7,411 bases of DNA, taken from NCBI GenBank assembly GCA_946184215.1, contig CAMHER010000093.1, positions 1 through 7,411 of the forward strand. Direction: 5' to 3'. How positions within the stretch are numbered: position 1 is the first letter of the stretch; every line of letters starts with the position of its first letter. The stretch comes from an uncultured Clostridia bacterium (GTDB lineage: Bacteria; Bacillota; Clostridia; Oscillospirales; Oscillospiraceae). The notes under the pieces are model-generated. The model had not been told where the DNA came from and did not search any database. It saw nothing but the letters and a program-made list of their open reading frames with translations. Of the stretch, positions 1-4,775 are shown piece after piece. The position numbers and the translations under genes were made by a program.

Positions 1-425
1 TGCAGCCGGCCATCGGCTCGACGACTGCCCCGAAGCGCCTCGGCAGAGGCGTAGGCTCCGGACTCGGCAAGACGTCCGGTAAGGGCCACAAAGGCGCCAA
101 AGCCCGCTCCGGCGGCGGTAAGCGCCCGGGATTTGAAGGCGGTCAGATGCCTCTGACCCGCCGCCTGCCCAAGCGCGGCTTTACCAACATCTACCGCAAA
201 GAGTACGCGACGGTCAACGTCAGCGCGCTGGAGTGCTTCGAAAACGGCGCTACCGTAAACGCGGAAGTGCTGGTCGAGGCCGGCCTGATCAAGAAGACGC
301 TGGACGGCGTCAAGATCCTGGGCGGCGGCGAACTGAGCAAAAAGCTCACCGTGAATGTGGATAAGGTGACTGAGTCCGCTAAGGAAAAGATCGAGGCAGC
401 CGGTGGGAAAGTAGAGGTGAAGTAA
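1..425 (+). CDS. rplO: 50S ribosomal protein L15, 5'-truncated by the window edge
   Basis: L15 is a large-subunit protein that binds 23S rRNA late in 50S assembly. The open frame runs from base 3 (first complete codon) to a TAA at 423-425, giving 140 visible residues. The N-terminal glycine/basic stretch (KRLGRGVGSGLGKTSGKGHKG) is followed by SGGG, then FEGGQMPLTRRLPKRGF, the hallmark of bacterial L15. The globular C-terminal part contains ILGGGELSKKLTV and ends in GKVEVK. Family members usually begin about six residues before the first residue seen here, so only the extreme N-terminus is missing; bases 1-2 (TG) would fit the end of a leucine codon. An ATG at 147 is internal (the M of GGQMPL) and is not the start. 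The end of the gene also supplies the ribosome binding site of secY, three bases downstream. Confidence 0.97.
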   Translation, partial: QPAIGSTTAPKRLGRGVGSGLGKTSGKGHKGAKARSGGGKRPGFEGGQMPLTRRLPKRGFTNIYRKEYATVNVSALECFENGATVNAEVLVEAGLIKKTLDGVKILGGGELSKKLTVNVDKVTESAKEKIEAAGGKVEVK

Positions 426-428
426 GCG

Positions 429-1709
429 ATGTGGGAAACCCTGCAAAACGCATGGCGCGTCAAGGATATCCGCAAAAAGCTTCTTTACACTTTCGGGATG
501 CTGATCCTGTTCCGTCTGGTCAGCGTGATCCCCGCTCCCGGCATTGATTCCGCAAAAGTCAGCGAAGCGATCAGGGGCTACGACGTCCTGAACCTGGTCA
601 ACATGATGACCGGTAACTCCTTCGCTCAGATGACCATCATGGCGATGGGTATTACGCCTTACATCAACGCCTCCATTATCATGCAGCTGCTGGCAGTCGC
701 CATTCCGGCGCTGGAGCGGCTGAGCAAGGACGGCGGCGAGGAAGGCCGCAAGAAGATCAACAAGATCACCCGGTACGTCACCGTGGCCTTGGCGATCCTC
801 CAGTCCGTCGGCATCATCATGACGCTGAACCGCTCCATGCAGGTGCTGAATCCGGACTACAACAACTTCTGGGGCTACACGCTGATCGCCCTGGTCATGG
901 CCGGCGGTACCGCCCTGGCCATGTGGATCGGCGAAAGGATCACCAAGAACGGTATCGGCAACGGTATCTCCCTGCTGATCTTCGTCGGCATCGTCAGCAA
1001 CCTGTTTAACGGCATTCTCCAGGCGATCCTCGGTCTGTTCACCGACAACGCGAGCCAGGCCCTGGTCCACCTGATCGTCATTCTGCTGACCACCATCGTC
1101 ATCGTGGCGCTGGTCACCTTCGTGGATATGGCGGAGCGCCGCATCAAGGTGCAGTATGCCAAGCGGGTCGTCGGCCGCAAGATGTACGGCGGCCAGAGCA
1201 CCCACATCCCCATGAAGCTGCTGGCCGTGGGCGTTCTGCCCCTGATCTTCGCCTACTCCTTCATGTCCTTCCCGGGCACGATCATGGCGATGATCAACAG
1301 CAACTCCGGCGCTTACAAGTGGTGGGAAGCCAACATGAACCAGTCCAGCTGGCTGTACGCGGTCATCTGCGCGCTGCTGATCATCGGCTTCAGCTACTTC
1401 TACACCGCCATTACCTTCAACGCTGAGGACATCTCCAAGAACGTTCAGCAGCAGGGCGGTCACATCCCGGGCGTTCGCTCCGGCGCCGCGACCACCATGT
1501 ATCTGAACCGGACCAGCAAACGGCTGACCCTGTTTGCGGCCCTGTTCCTGGCGATTCTGGCCACCGTGCCGACCTTTGTCTGGAGCGCCGCGAAGGTGAC
1601 GATCCCCTTCGGCGCGTCTTCCATCCTGATCGCCGTGCAGGTGGCGCTGGAAACCATGCGTCAGCTCGAGGCCCAGATGGTGGTCCGCCACTACAAGGGA
1701 TTCCTCTGA
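429..1709 (+). CDS. secY: Protein translocase subunit SecY
   Basis: SecY forms the protein-conducting channel of the Sec translocon in the cytoplasmic membrane, working with SecE/SecG and the SecA motor. The 426-residue product is close to the usual length and shows about ten hydrophobic segments (first around residues 18-36, last around 394-408). Visible family motifs are ITPYINASIIMQLL (75-88) and the second SecY signature ERITKNGIGNGISLLIF (169-185). The basic cytoplasmic loop at 234-263 and the loop QQGGHIPGVRSG (341-352) carry SecA/ribosome contacts; Arg350 corresponds to the essential E. coli Arg357. The protein ends in HYKGFL, typical of the family. The ATG lies three bases after the rplO stop, with GAGGTG (414-419) inside rplO as the ribosome binding site, so the two genes are probably translationally coupled. 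Confidence 0.98.
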   Translation: MWETLQNAWRVKDIRKKLLYTFGMLILFRLVSVIPAPGIDSAKVSEAIRGYDVLNLVNMMTGNSFAQMTIMAMGITPYINASIIMQLLAVAIPALERLSKDGGEEGRKKINKITRYVTVALAILQSVGIIMTLNRSMQVLNPDYNNFWGYTLIALVMAGGTALAMWIGERITKNGIGNGISLLIFVGIVSNLFNGILQAILGLFTDNASQALVHLIVILLTTIVIVALVTFVDMAERRIKVQYAKRVVGRKMYGGQSTHIPMKLLAVGVLPLIFAYSFMSFPGTIMAMINSNSGAYKWWEANMNQSSWLYAVICALLIIGFSYFYTAITFNAEDISKNVQQQGGHIPGVRSGAATTMYLNRTSKRLTLFAALFLAILATVPTFVWSAAKVTIPFGASSILIAVQVALETMRQLEAQMVVRHYKGFL

Positions 1710-1710
1710 T

Positions 1711-1717
1711 AAAGGAG
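1711..1717 (+). promoter_or_regulatory. Orphan Shine-Dalgarno-like AAAGGAG after secY
   Basis: A good ribosome binding motif lies two bases after the secY stop, but no ATG, GTG or TTG follows at a usable distance. The same seven bases recur at 1807-1813, where they serve adk. It may be the original adk ribosome binding site left behind by an insertion of about 96 bases, or chance. Confidence 0.4.
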
Positions 1718-1745
1718 AACATACCGCTACGGTCCCTGTTCAGAC

Positions 1746-1779
1746 ATCCCACCTTCCCCCTCAAAAGGGAAGGTGGGAT
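1746..1779 (+). repeat. Perfect 13-bp palindrome between secY and adk
   Basis: The left arm 1746-1758 (ATCCCACCTTCCC) is the exact reverse complement of the right arm 1767-1779, with an 8-base loop CCTCAAAA. No T-tract follows (TGTGTGG), so it is a poor intrinsic terminator. It could instead be an RNA processing or stability stem, or one copy of a dispersed palindromic repeat. Inverted repeats with a CCACCTTCCCC core are, as far as I recall, widespread in gut Clostridia genomes; this has not been checked against any database. Confidence 0.7.
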
Positions 1780-1820
1780 TGTGTGGCTATAAGTCCAACG
1801 TTCAGAAAAGGAGTTCAAGG

Positions 1821-2444
1821 ATGAATATCATCTTTCTGGGCCCTCCCGGCGCGGGAAAGGGCACGCAGGCTCAGCTGCTGACCAAGGAACTGGGCATCCC
1901 CCAGATTTCCACCGGCGACATGCTGCGCAAGGCCATGCGGGAAGGGACCAAGACCGGCCTGGAAGCCAAGCGCTATGTGGAATCCGGCGGCCTGGTGCCT
2001 GACGAGGTCGTGATCGCCATCGTCAAAGAACGGCTGGCGGAGGACGACTGCAAGAACGGCTACATGCTGGACGGCTTCCCCAGGACCGTGTTCCAGGCCG
2101 AAGAGCTGGCCAAGTTCGCCAAGATCGACGTGGCGGTGGACCTGGATCTGCCGGACGAGGTGATCGTGGAGCGGCTTTCCGGCCGCCGCGTCTGCCCCAA
2201 CTGCAACGCCACCTACCATGTCTCCCAGCTGGGCGGCAGCACGGTCTGCAAAAACTGCGGGGCGGAGCTGATCCAGCGCAAGGACGACTCGGAGGAGACG
2301 ATCCGCAACCGCCTGAAGGTCTACACGGAGCAGACCGCTCCGCTGATCGACTATTACCGCCGCCAGGGCATCCTCCGCACGGTGGACTGCCAGGGCACGG
2401 TGGAAGAAAACTTCGCGCTCGTTAAGCGCGCGCTCGAGGCCTGA
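1821..2444 (+). CDS. adk: Adenylate kinase, zinc-type long form
   Basis: Adenylate kinase catalyses reversible phosphoryl transfer between ATP and AMP to give two ADP in the cytosol, keeping the adenylate pool balanced. The 207-residue product has the P-loop GPPGAGKGT (7-15), the AMP-binding region around STGDMLR (30-36) and DGFPRT (84-89). The LID (about 121-157) contains CPNC at 125-128 and CKNC at 143-146, a four-cysteine structural zinc site as in Gram-positive enzymes; the 14-residue spacing between the pairs makes this LID rather short. Arginines of the RLSGRR and RNRL segments should act in catalysis. The start is ATG 1821, because AAAAGGAG (1806-1813) lies seven bases before it and the protein then begins MNIIFLGPPG. 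The frame is open back to a GTG at 1773, but that codon sits in the palindrome without a ribosome binding site. map follows after six bases. Confidence 0.98.
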   Translation: MNIIFLGPPGAGKGTQAQLLTKELGIPQISTGDMLRKAMREGTKTGLEAKRYVESGGLVPDEVVIAIVKERLAEDDCKNGYMLDGFPRTVFQAEELAKFAKIDVAVDLDLPDEVIVERLSGRRVCPNCNATYHVSQLGGSTVCKNCGAELIQRKDDSEETIRNRLKVYTEQTAPLIDYYRRQGILRTVDCQGTVEENFALVKRALEA

Positions 2445-2450
2445 TCCTTC

Positions 2451-3230
2451 ATGATCATCATCAAAAATCTGGAGCAGATCGCGCTGATGCGGTCTGCCGG
2501 ACATCTGCTGTACGACGTGCTGCAGTACCTGGCCGGCCAGGTGAAGCCCGGCATCACCACCGAGGATGTCAACCGCATGGCGGATGAAATGATCCGCAAG
2601 CACGGTGCCATCCCCACGGAGCTGGGCTACGCCGGCTATCCCAAATCCATCTGCGCGTCCATCGACGACGAGGTGGTGCACGGGATTCCGTCCCCCAACG
2701 TAAGGCTCGAAGAAGGCCAGATCCTGTCCATGGACCTGACGCTTTCCCTGAACGGCTGGCAGGCGGACAGCTGCCTGACCGTCCCCGTGGGGGAAATCAG
2801 CCAGAAAAAGAAGGACCTGATCCGGGTGACGGAAGAGTGCTTCTGGACGGGCTATCACCAGGCGGTGAACGGAAACCGTATCGGGGACATCAGTTCCGCC
2901 GTGCAGCGCTACGCAGAATCCCGCGGCTACGGCGTGGTCCGGGATCTGACCGGCCACGGCATCGGCCGGGAGATGCATGAGGATCCCAGCGTCCCGAACT
3001 TCGGCGCCGCGGGGCACGGGCCCAGACTCCGCCCCGGGATGACGATCTGCATCGAGCCCATGATCACCGCCGGCACCTGGAAGGTGCACGAGCTGGCGGA
3101 CGGCTGGACCATCGTGACCAACGACCATCAGCCGGCCTCCCACTACGAGCACACCGTGGTGATCACCAAGGAGGGCGATCCGGAGATTCTGACCCTCCCG
3201 GACGGCGGGAAAGGCAGGCAGCTCCTTTGA
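2451..3230 (+). CDS. map: Type I methionine aminopeptidase
   Basis: This cytosolic metalloenzyme removes the initiator methionine from nascent proteins after deformylation when the second residue is small. The 259-residue length is typical of the short type I form with no N-terminal extension. All five metal ligands can be placed: Asp95 (in SMDLTL), Asp106 (in ADSC), His169 (in TGHGIG), Glu202 (in CIEPM) and Glu233 (in HYEHT). The active-site histidines His77 (VVHGIP) and His176 (REMHEDP) are also present. The gene starts six bases after the adk stop. The only upstream ribosome binding motif is a weak GAGG (2436-2439) inside adk, which suggests translation coupled to adk. Its last codons overlap the start of the KOW gene by four bases. 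Confidence 0.97.
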   Translation: MIIIKNLEQIALMRSAGHLLYDVLQYLAGQVKPGITTEDVNRMADEMIRKHGAIPTELGYAGYPKSICASIDDEVVHGIPSPNVRLEEGQILSMDLTLSLNGWQADSCLTVPVGEISQKKKDLIRVTEECFWTGYHQAVNGNRIGDISSAVQRYAESRGYGVVRDLTGHGIGREMHEDPSVPNFGAAGHGPRLRPGMTICIEPMITAGTWKVHELADGWTIVTNDHQPASHYEHTVVITKEGDPEILTLPDGGKGRQLL

Positions 3231-3505
3231 AGGCACCGATTGAAAAAGGAAATTTGGTAATTTCCAAAAAAGGACGTGACAAAGGGCGGCTGTTTGTGGT
3301 ATTATATTCGTTGGACGCTGATTACGTCTTTCTTTGTGACGGCGATCTGCGAAAGGTGAGCCATCCGAAGAAAAAAAAGCGTCTTCATCTGGCGCCGACG
3401 GCCCACGCCTGCCCCGAGCTGACCGCCCTTTACGAGAGCGGACGGCTGCTGGACAGCGACGTGCGCAAGGCGCTTGCACCGTACCAAACAGTTGCAGCCG
3501 ATTGA
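3227..3505 (+). CDS. Small KOW-domain RNA-binding protein, L14e-like
   Basis: The 92-residue basic protein has a KOW-type segment near its N-terminus: KGNLVISKKGRDKGRLFVVL (residues 7-26), followed by a short beta-rich region and the lysine run HPKKKKRLH (46-54). Small KOW proteins related to archaeal/eukaryotic L14e occur at this map-infA position in Gram-positive bacteria (I believe ybzG in Bacillus subtilis). Ribosome or rRNA binding is expected, but the exact role is not established. The TTG start at 3227 overlaps the map TGA (TTGA), and purine-rich sequence at 3207-3218 could bind the ribosome. Starting here places the KOW segment at the usual distance from the N-terminus. A later in-frame TTG at 3254 has GGA only three bases upstream and would cut into the domain. 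The first 150 bases are clearly more AT-rich than neighbouring genes. Confidence 0.85.
   Translation: MKAPIEKGNLVISKKGRDKGRLFVVLYSLDADYVFLCDGDLRKVSHPKKKKRLHLAPTAHACPELTALYESGRLLDSDVRKALAPYQTVAAD
3248..3265 (+). repeat. Inverted repeat near the start of the KOW gene
   Basis: GGAAATT (3248-3254) and AATTTCC (3259-3265) are exact reverse complements around a TGGT loop, at codons 8-13 of the KOW gene. A 7-bp stem so close to the start codon could slow initiation or be a protein binding site. With this AT-rich composition it may be chance. Confidence 0.4.
3276..3305 (+). promoter_or_regulatory. Candidate housekeeping promoter inside the KOW gene
   Basis: GTGACA (3276-3281, five of six matches to TTGACA), an 18-base spacer and TATTAT (3300-3305, five of six matches to TATAAT) with an extended -10 TG at 3297-3298. 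Transcription would start near 3312 and read into infA, rpmJ and possibly the alpha operon. It lies in an AT-rich coding stretch, so chance is possible. It is the best sigma-A-like site I noticed in the window. Confidence 0.35.
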
Positions 3506-3510
3506 GGAGG
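3505..3510 (+). promoter_or_regulatory. Ribosome binding site that fixes the infA TTG start
   Basis: A perfect AGGAGG overlaps the KOW gene stop codon and lies ten bases before TTG 3521. No ATG occurs at a suitable distance; the nearest in-frame ATG, at 3545, would remove the conserved first eight residues of IF-1. Confidence 0.85.
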
Positions 3511-3520
3511 GTTTAGCGAT

Positions 3521-3742
3521 TTGTCCAAGGACGATGTAATTGAAATGGAAGGCAAAGTGGTCGACGCTCTGCCCAACGCCGTGTTCCTGGTGGAACTGGC
3601 CAACGGCCATCAGATCATGGCGCACATCTCGGGAAAAATGCGGATGAACTTTATCCGGATCTACCCGGGGGACAAGGTGACCGTGGAACTCTCCCCTTAC
3701 GATCTGACCCGCGGCCGCATTACGTGGCGCAGCAAGAATTAA
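3521..3742 (+). CDS. infA: Translation initiation factor IF-1
   Basis: IF-1 binds the A site of the 30S subunit and, with IF-2 and IF-3, directs initiator tRNA to the P site. The 73-residue product is one S1/OB-fold domain of normal size. It starts MSKDDVIEMEGKVVDALPN and contains the conserved core HISGKMRMNFIRIYPGDKV (36-54), then ELSPYDLTRGRITWR. The start codon is TTG, set by an exact AGGAGG (3505-3510). The gene lies 15 bases after the KOW gene and 81 bases before rpmJ, the normal arrangement in Bacillota. A candidate promoter at 3276-3305 could give it transcription independent of the spc promoter. Confidence 0.97.
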   Translation: MSKDDVIEMEGKVVDALPNAVFLVELANGHQIMAHISGKMRMNFIRIYPGDKVTVELSPYDLTRGRITWRSKN

Positions 3743-3765
3743 CGAAGCATCCGGGCTTCGGCCCG
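3743..3765 (+). repeat. Two competing hairpins just after infA
   Basis: CGAAGC (3743-3748) can pair with GCTTCG (3755-3760). Alternatively CGGGC (3752-3756) pairs with GCCCG (3761-3765) around a stable TTCG tetraloop, followed by TTTGTT. The two stems share bases, so only one can form. The second resembles a short, weak intrinsic terminator and could lower readthrough into rpmJ. A further 6-bp inverted repeat, ACCGGC (3775-3780) with GCCGGT (3789-3794), follows before the rpmJ ribosome binding site. Confidence 0.45.
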
Positions 3766-3823
3766 TTTGTTCAGACCGGCGGTTGACTGCCGGTGACCAC
3801 CCCTTGGAAGGAGGGAAACCGAA

Positions 3824-3937
3824 ATGAAAGTTCGTCCGTCTGTCAAGCCTATGTGCGAAAAGTGCAAGGTGATCAAGCGCAAGGGCCGCGTTATGGTGAT
3901 CTGCGAGAATCCCAAGCACAAGCAGCGTCAGGGCTGA
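3824..3937 (+). CDS. rpmJ: 50S ribosomal protein L36, zinc-binding form
   Basis: L36 is the smallest large-subunit protein and stabilises 23S rRNA folding in the 50S subunit. The 37-residue translation begins MKVRPSVKPMCEKCKVIKRK and ends ICENPKHKQRQG, the normal length and sequence pattern. Cys11, Cys14, Cys27 and His32 form the CCCH zinc ribbon, so this is the zinc-requiring (C+) paralogue. The ATG is preceded by AAGGAGG (3808-3814) with nine bases of spacing. The 81-base gap from infA and the 410-base gap to rpsM are both rich in inverted repeats. Confidence 0.97.
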   Translation: MKVRPSVKPMCEKCKVIKRKGRVMVICENPKHKQRQG

Positions 3938-3962
3938 TCAGCTGTAAGCTGATACTTTGACA

Positions 3963-3985
3963 GCAGGCGGCACAGCGCCGCCTGC
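3963..3985 (+). repeat. 9-bp hairpin downstream of rpmJ
   Basis: GCAGGCGGC (3963-3971) pairs perfectly with GCCGCCTGC (3977-3985) around a 5-base loop ACAGC. It is GC-rich and stable, with no T-tract after it. It may protect the 3' end of the upstream mRNA or form part of the rpsM leader. Confidence 0.6.
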
Positions 3986-3991
3986 CATTCA

Positions 3992-4012
3992 AGCGCGTCC
4001 GATGGACGCGCT
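3992..4012 (+). repeat. 9-bp hairpin with triloop in the rpmJ-rpsM gap
   Basis: AGCGCGTCC (3992-4000) pairs exactly with GGACGCGCT (4004-4012) around GAT. Its right arm shares bases 4009-4012 with the next, longer hairpin, so the two fully formed stems exclude each other. Confidence 0.6.
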
Positions 4013-4048
4013 GCATCTGCGGACCGGTCCTGGCCCGCAGATGCAGCG
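4009..4048 (+). repeat. 14-bp perfect hairpin in the rpmJ-rpsM gap
   Basis: The arm 4009-4022 (CGCTGCATCTGCGG) is the exact reverse complement of 4035-4048, with a 12-base loop holding the palindrome ACCGGT. This is the longest perfect stem in the window. It competes with neighbours at both ends: 4009-4012 with the upstream hairpin, and 4047-4048 with the small CGTGCC/GGCACG hairpin at 4047-4062. Confidence 0.7.
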
Positions 4049-4104
4049 TGCCGGTTGGCACGTGTTCTTCTGTCTGTGATCTTTTTTTCCGGACAGGGGA
4101 AACG

Positions 4105-4133
4105 GGAAGCATTCTGCTTCCATCTTTCTTTCG
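4105..4133 (+). terminator. Possible weak terminator or attenuator before rpsM
   Basis: GGAAGCA (4105-4111) pairs with TGCTTCC (4115-4121) around TTC, followed by the T-rich run ATCTTTCTTTC. The 7-bp stem and interrupted T-tract make it a marginal intrinsic terminator. It could mark the end of the spc-type transcript or attenuate transcription into the alpha genes. Confidence 0.35.
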
Positions 4134-4218
4134 TCATGGACGGCGGCGTGGGCGGCTGCCCGGCGGCAAGGGTTGCTTGCTCAAGGGACCACGTGTCATG
4201 CCGTACCATATAAACAAA

Positions 4219-4247
4219 GCCCGCGGCGGGAAACCGTCCTTGCGGGC
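4219..4247 (+). repeat. Hairpin with GAAA tetraloop about 100 bases before rpsM
   Basis: The outer stem GCCCGC (4219-4224) pairs with GCGGGC (4242-4247). The inner stem GGCGG (4225-4229) pairs with CCGTC (4234-4238, one G-U) around the loop GAAA, a GNRA tetraloop. A three-base bulge CTT (4239-4241) separates the stems. Such a capped, bulged hairpin looks like a folded leader RNA element rather than random sequence. Confidence 0.5.
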
Positions 4248-4347
4248 GCCATCCGCCCCCGGCCCCGCAGCAGTGTCTCTACGCTCACCATCCCGGGTGC
4301 CCGAAGAGCGGCGGAAGCAACCAACATTTTGGAGGTGTAGACTATCC

Positions 4348-4716
4348 ATGGCACGTATTGCGGGTGTTGACCTGCCCAGAGACAAGCGCGTCGAAGCCGG
4401 CTTGACTTACATCTACGGCATCGGCCCCAGTATCTCCAAGAAGATCCTCGCAGACACGGAAATCAATCCTGATACCCGCGTCAAGGACCTTTCCGAGACG
4501 GAGATCAGCAAGCTGCGCGAGTACATCGAGCACCACGTCAAGGTGGAAGGCGATCTGCGCAGAGAAGTTTCCTTGAACATCAAGCGCCTGGTGGAAATCG
4601 GCAGCTACCGCGGTGTCCGTCACCGCCGCAACCTGCCTGTCCGCGGGCAGCGCTCCAAGACCAACGCCCGGACCCGCAAGGGCCCCAAGCGCACGGTCGG
4701 CAACAAGAAGAAGTAA
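4348..4716 (+). CDS. rpsM: 30S ribosomal protein S13
   Basis: S13 sits in the head of the 30S subunit, contacts 16S rRNA, forms intersubunit bridges and touches P-site tRNA through its C-terminal tail. The 122-residue product begins MARIAGVDLPRDKRVEAGLTYIYGIG, has the helical KDLSETEISKLREYI region (47-61) and SYRGVRHRRNLPVRGQRSKT, and ends in the basic tail NARTRKGPKRTVGNKKK. Length and motifs match the family. The start is ATG 4348, ten bases after GGAGGTG (4331-4337). The reading frame is open for 300 bases upstream, but that extension does not resemble S13 and has no convincing ribosome binding site. It is the first gene of the alpha segment, behind a 410-base leader. Confidence 0.98.
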   Translation: MARIAGVDLPRDKRVEAGLTYIYGIGPSISKKILADTEINPDTRVKDLSETEISKLREYIEHHVKVEGDLRREVSLNIKRLVEIGSYRGVRHRRNLPVRGQRSKTNARTRKGPKRTVGNKKK

Positions 4717-4742
4717 GCAGGCTTGTGAGCTAAAAACGACTG

Positions 4743-4760
4743 TTCCCCGTTCATGGGGAA
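4743..4760 (+). repeat. Hairpin directly upstream of the rpsK ribosome binding site
   Basis: TTCCCC (4743-4748) pairs with GGGGAA (4755-4760) around GTTCAT, and GGAGG of the rpsK ribosome binding site follows at 4764-4768. No T-tract follows. It may act as a spacer stem, processing site or regulator binding site in the 59-base rpsM-rpsK gap. Confidence 0.45.
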
Positions 4761-4775
4761 TCTGGAGGGAATAAA

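Larger units (their letters stand above)
3938..4347 (+). promoter_or_regulatory. Non-coding, hairpin-rich leader between rpmJ and rpsM
   Basis: No gene is supported in these 410 bases, but they contain a dense series of inverted repeats. Stems: 3937-3943/3947-3953, 3963-3971/3977-3985, 3992-4000/4004-4012, 4009-4022/4035-4048, 4047-4052/4057-4062, 4105-4111/4115-4121, 4219-4229/4234-4247 (with a GAAA loop) and 4282-4289/4296-4310. A T7 run lies at 4082-4088. A TATAAA at 4209-4214 could be a -10 element, but I see no matching -35. In E. coli the separate alpha operon begins at this point, with the S4-binding leader directly upstream of rpsM. Because rpsD lies in this operon here too, an autoregulatory leader is plausible but not shown. 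Confidence 0.5.

Noticed and set aside
1746..1779. secY-adk palindrome as an intrinsic terminator
   Set aside because: The stem is strong but is followed by TGTGTGG rather than a T-tract, and adk would be cut off from the cluster without a clear promoter.
1788..1793. TATAAG upstream of adk as a promoter -10
   Set aside because: The position for a -35 (about 1765-1770) has no TTG-like hexamer, and the extended -10 TG is out of register by one base.
1773..1820. N-terminal extension of adenylate kinase from GTG 1773
   Set aside because: The start would lie in the palindrome without a ribosome binding site. ATG 1821 has AAAAGGAG at good spacing and gives the family N-terminus.
1815..3479. Long antisense open frame opposite adk and map (554 codons)
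   Set aside because: It is a shadow of GC-rich codon usage on the coding strand; the translation is His/Ala/Val/Arg-rich without domains, and it covers two certain genes.
3957..3962. Perfect TTGACA after rpmJ as a -35 element
   Set aside because: No TATAAT-like hexamer occurs 15-19 bases downstream; the region is the GC-rich 3963-3985 hairpin.
4002..4079. 25-codon ORF in the rpmJ-rpsM leader, ending just before the T7 run, considered as a leader peptide
   Set aside because: No ribosome binding site precedes the ATG, and the frame simply runs through the 14-bp hairpin. No run of regulatory codons is visible.
4136..4213. 25-codon ORF in the rpmJ-rpsM leader
   Set aside because: The upstream sequence is pyrimidine-rich with no ribosome binding site, and composition is not gene-like.
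4048..4347. In-frame upstream extension of S13 by 100 residues
   Set aside because: The extension has no S13 similarity, is arginine/proline-rich as expected of random GC-rich sequence, and crosses the hairpins. The GGAGGTG site at 4331-4337 supports ATG 4348.
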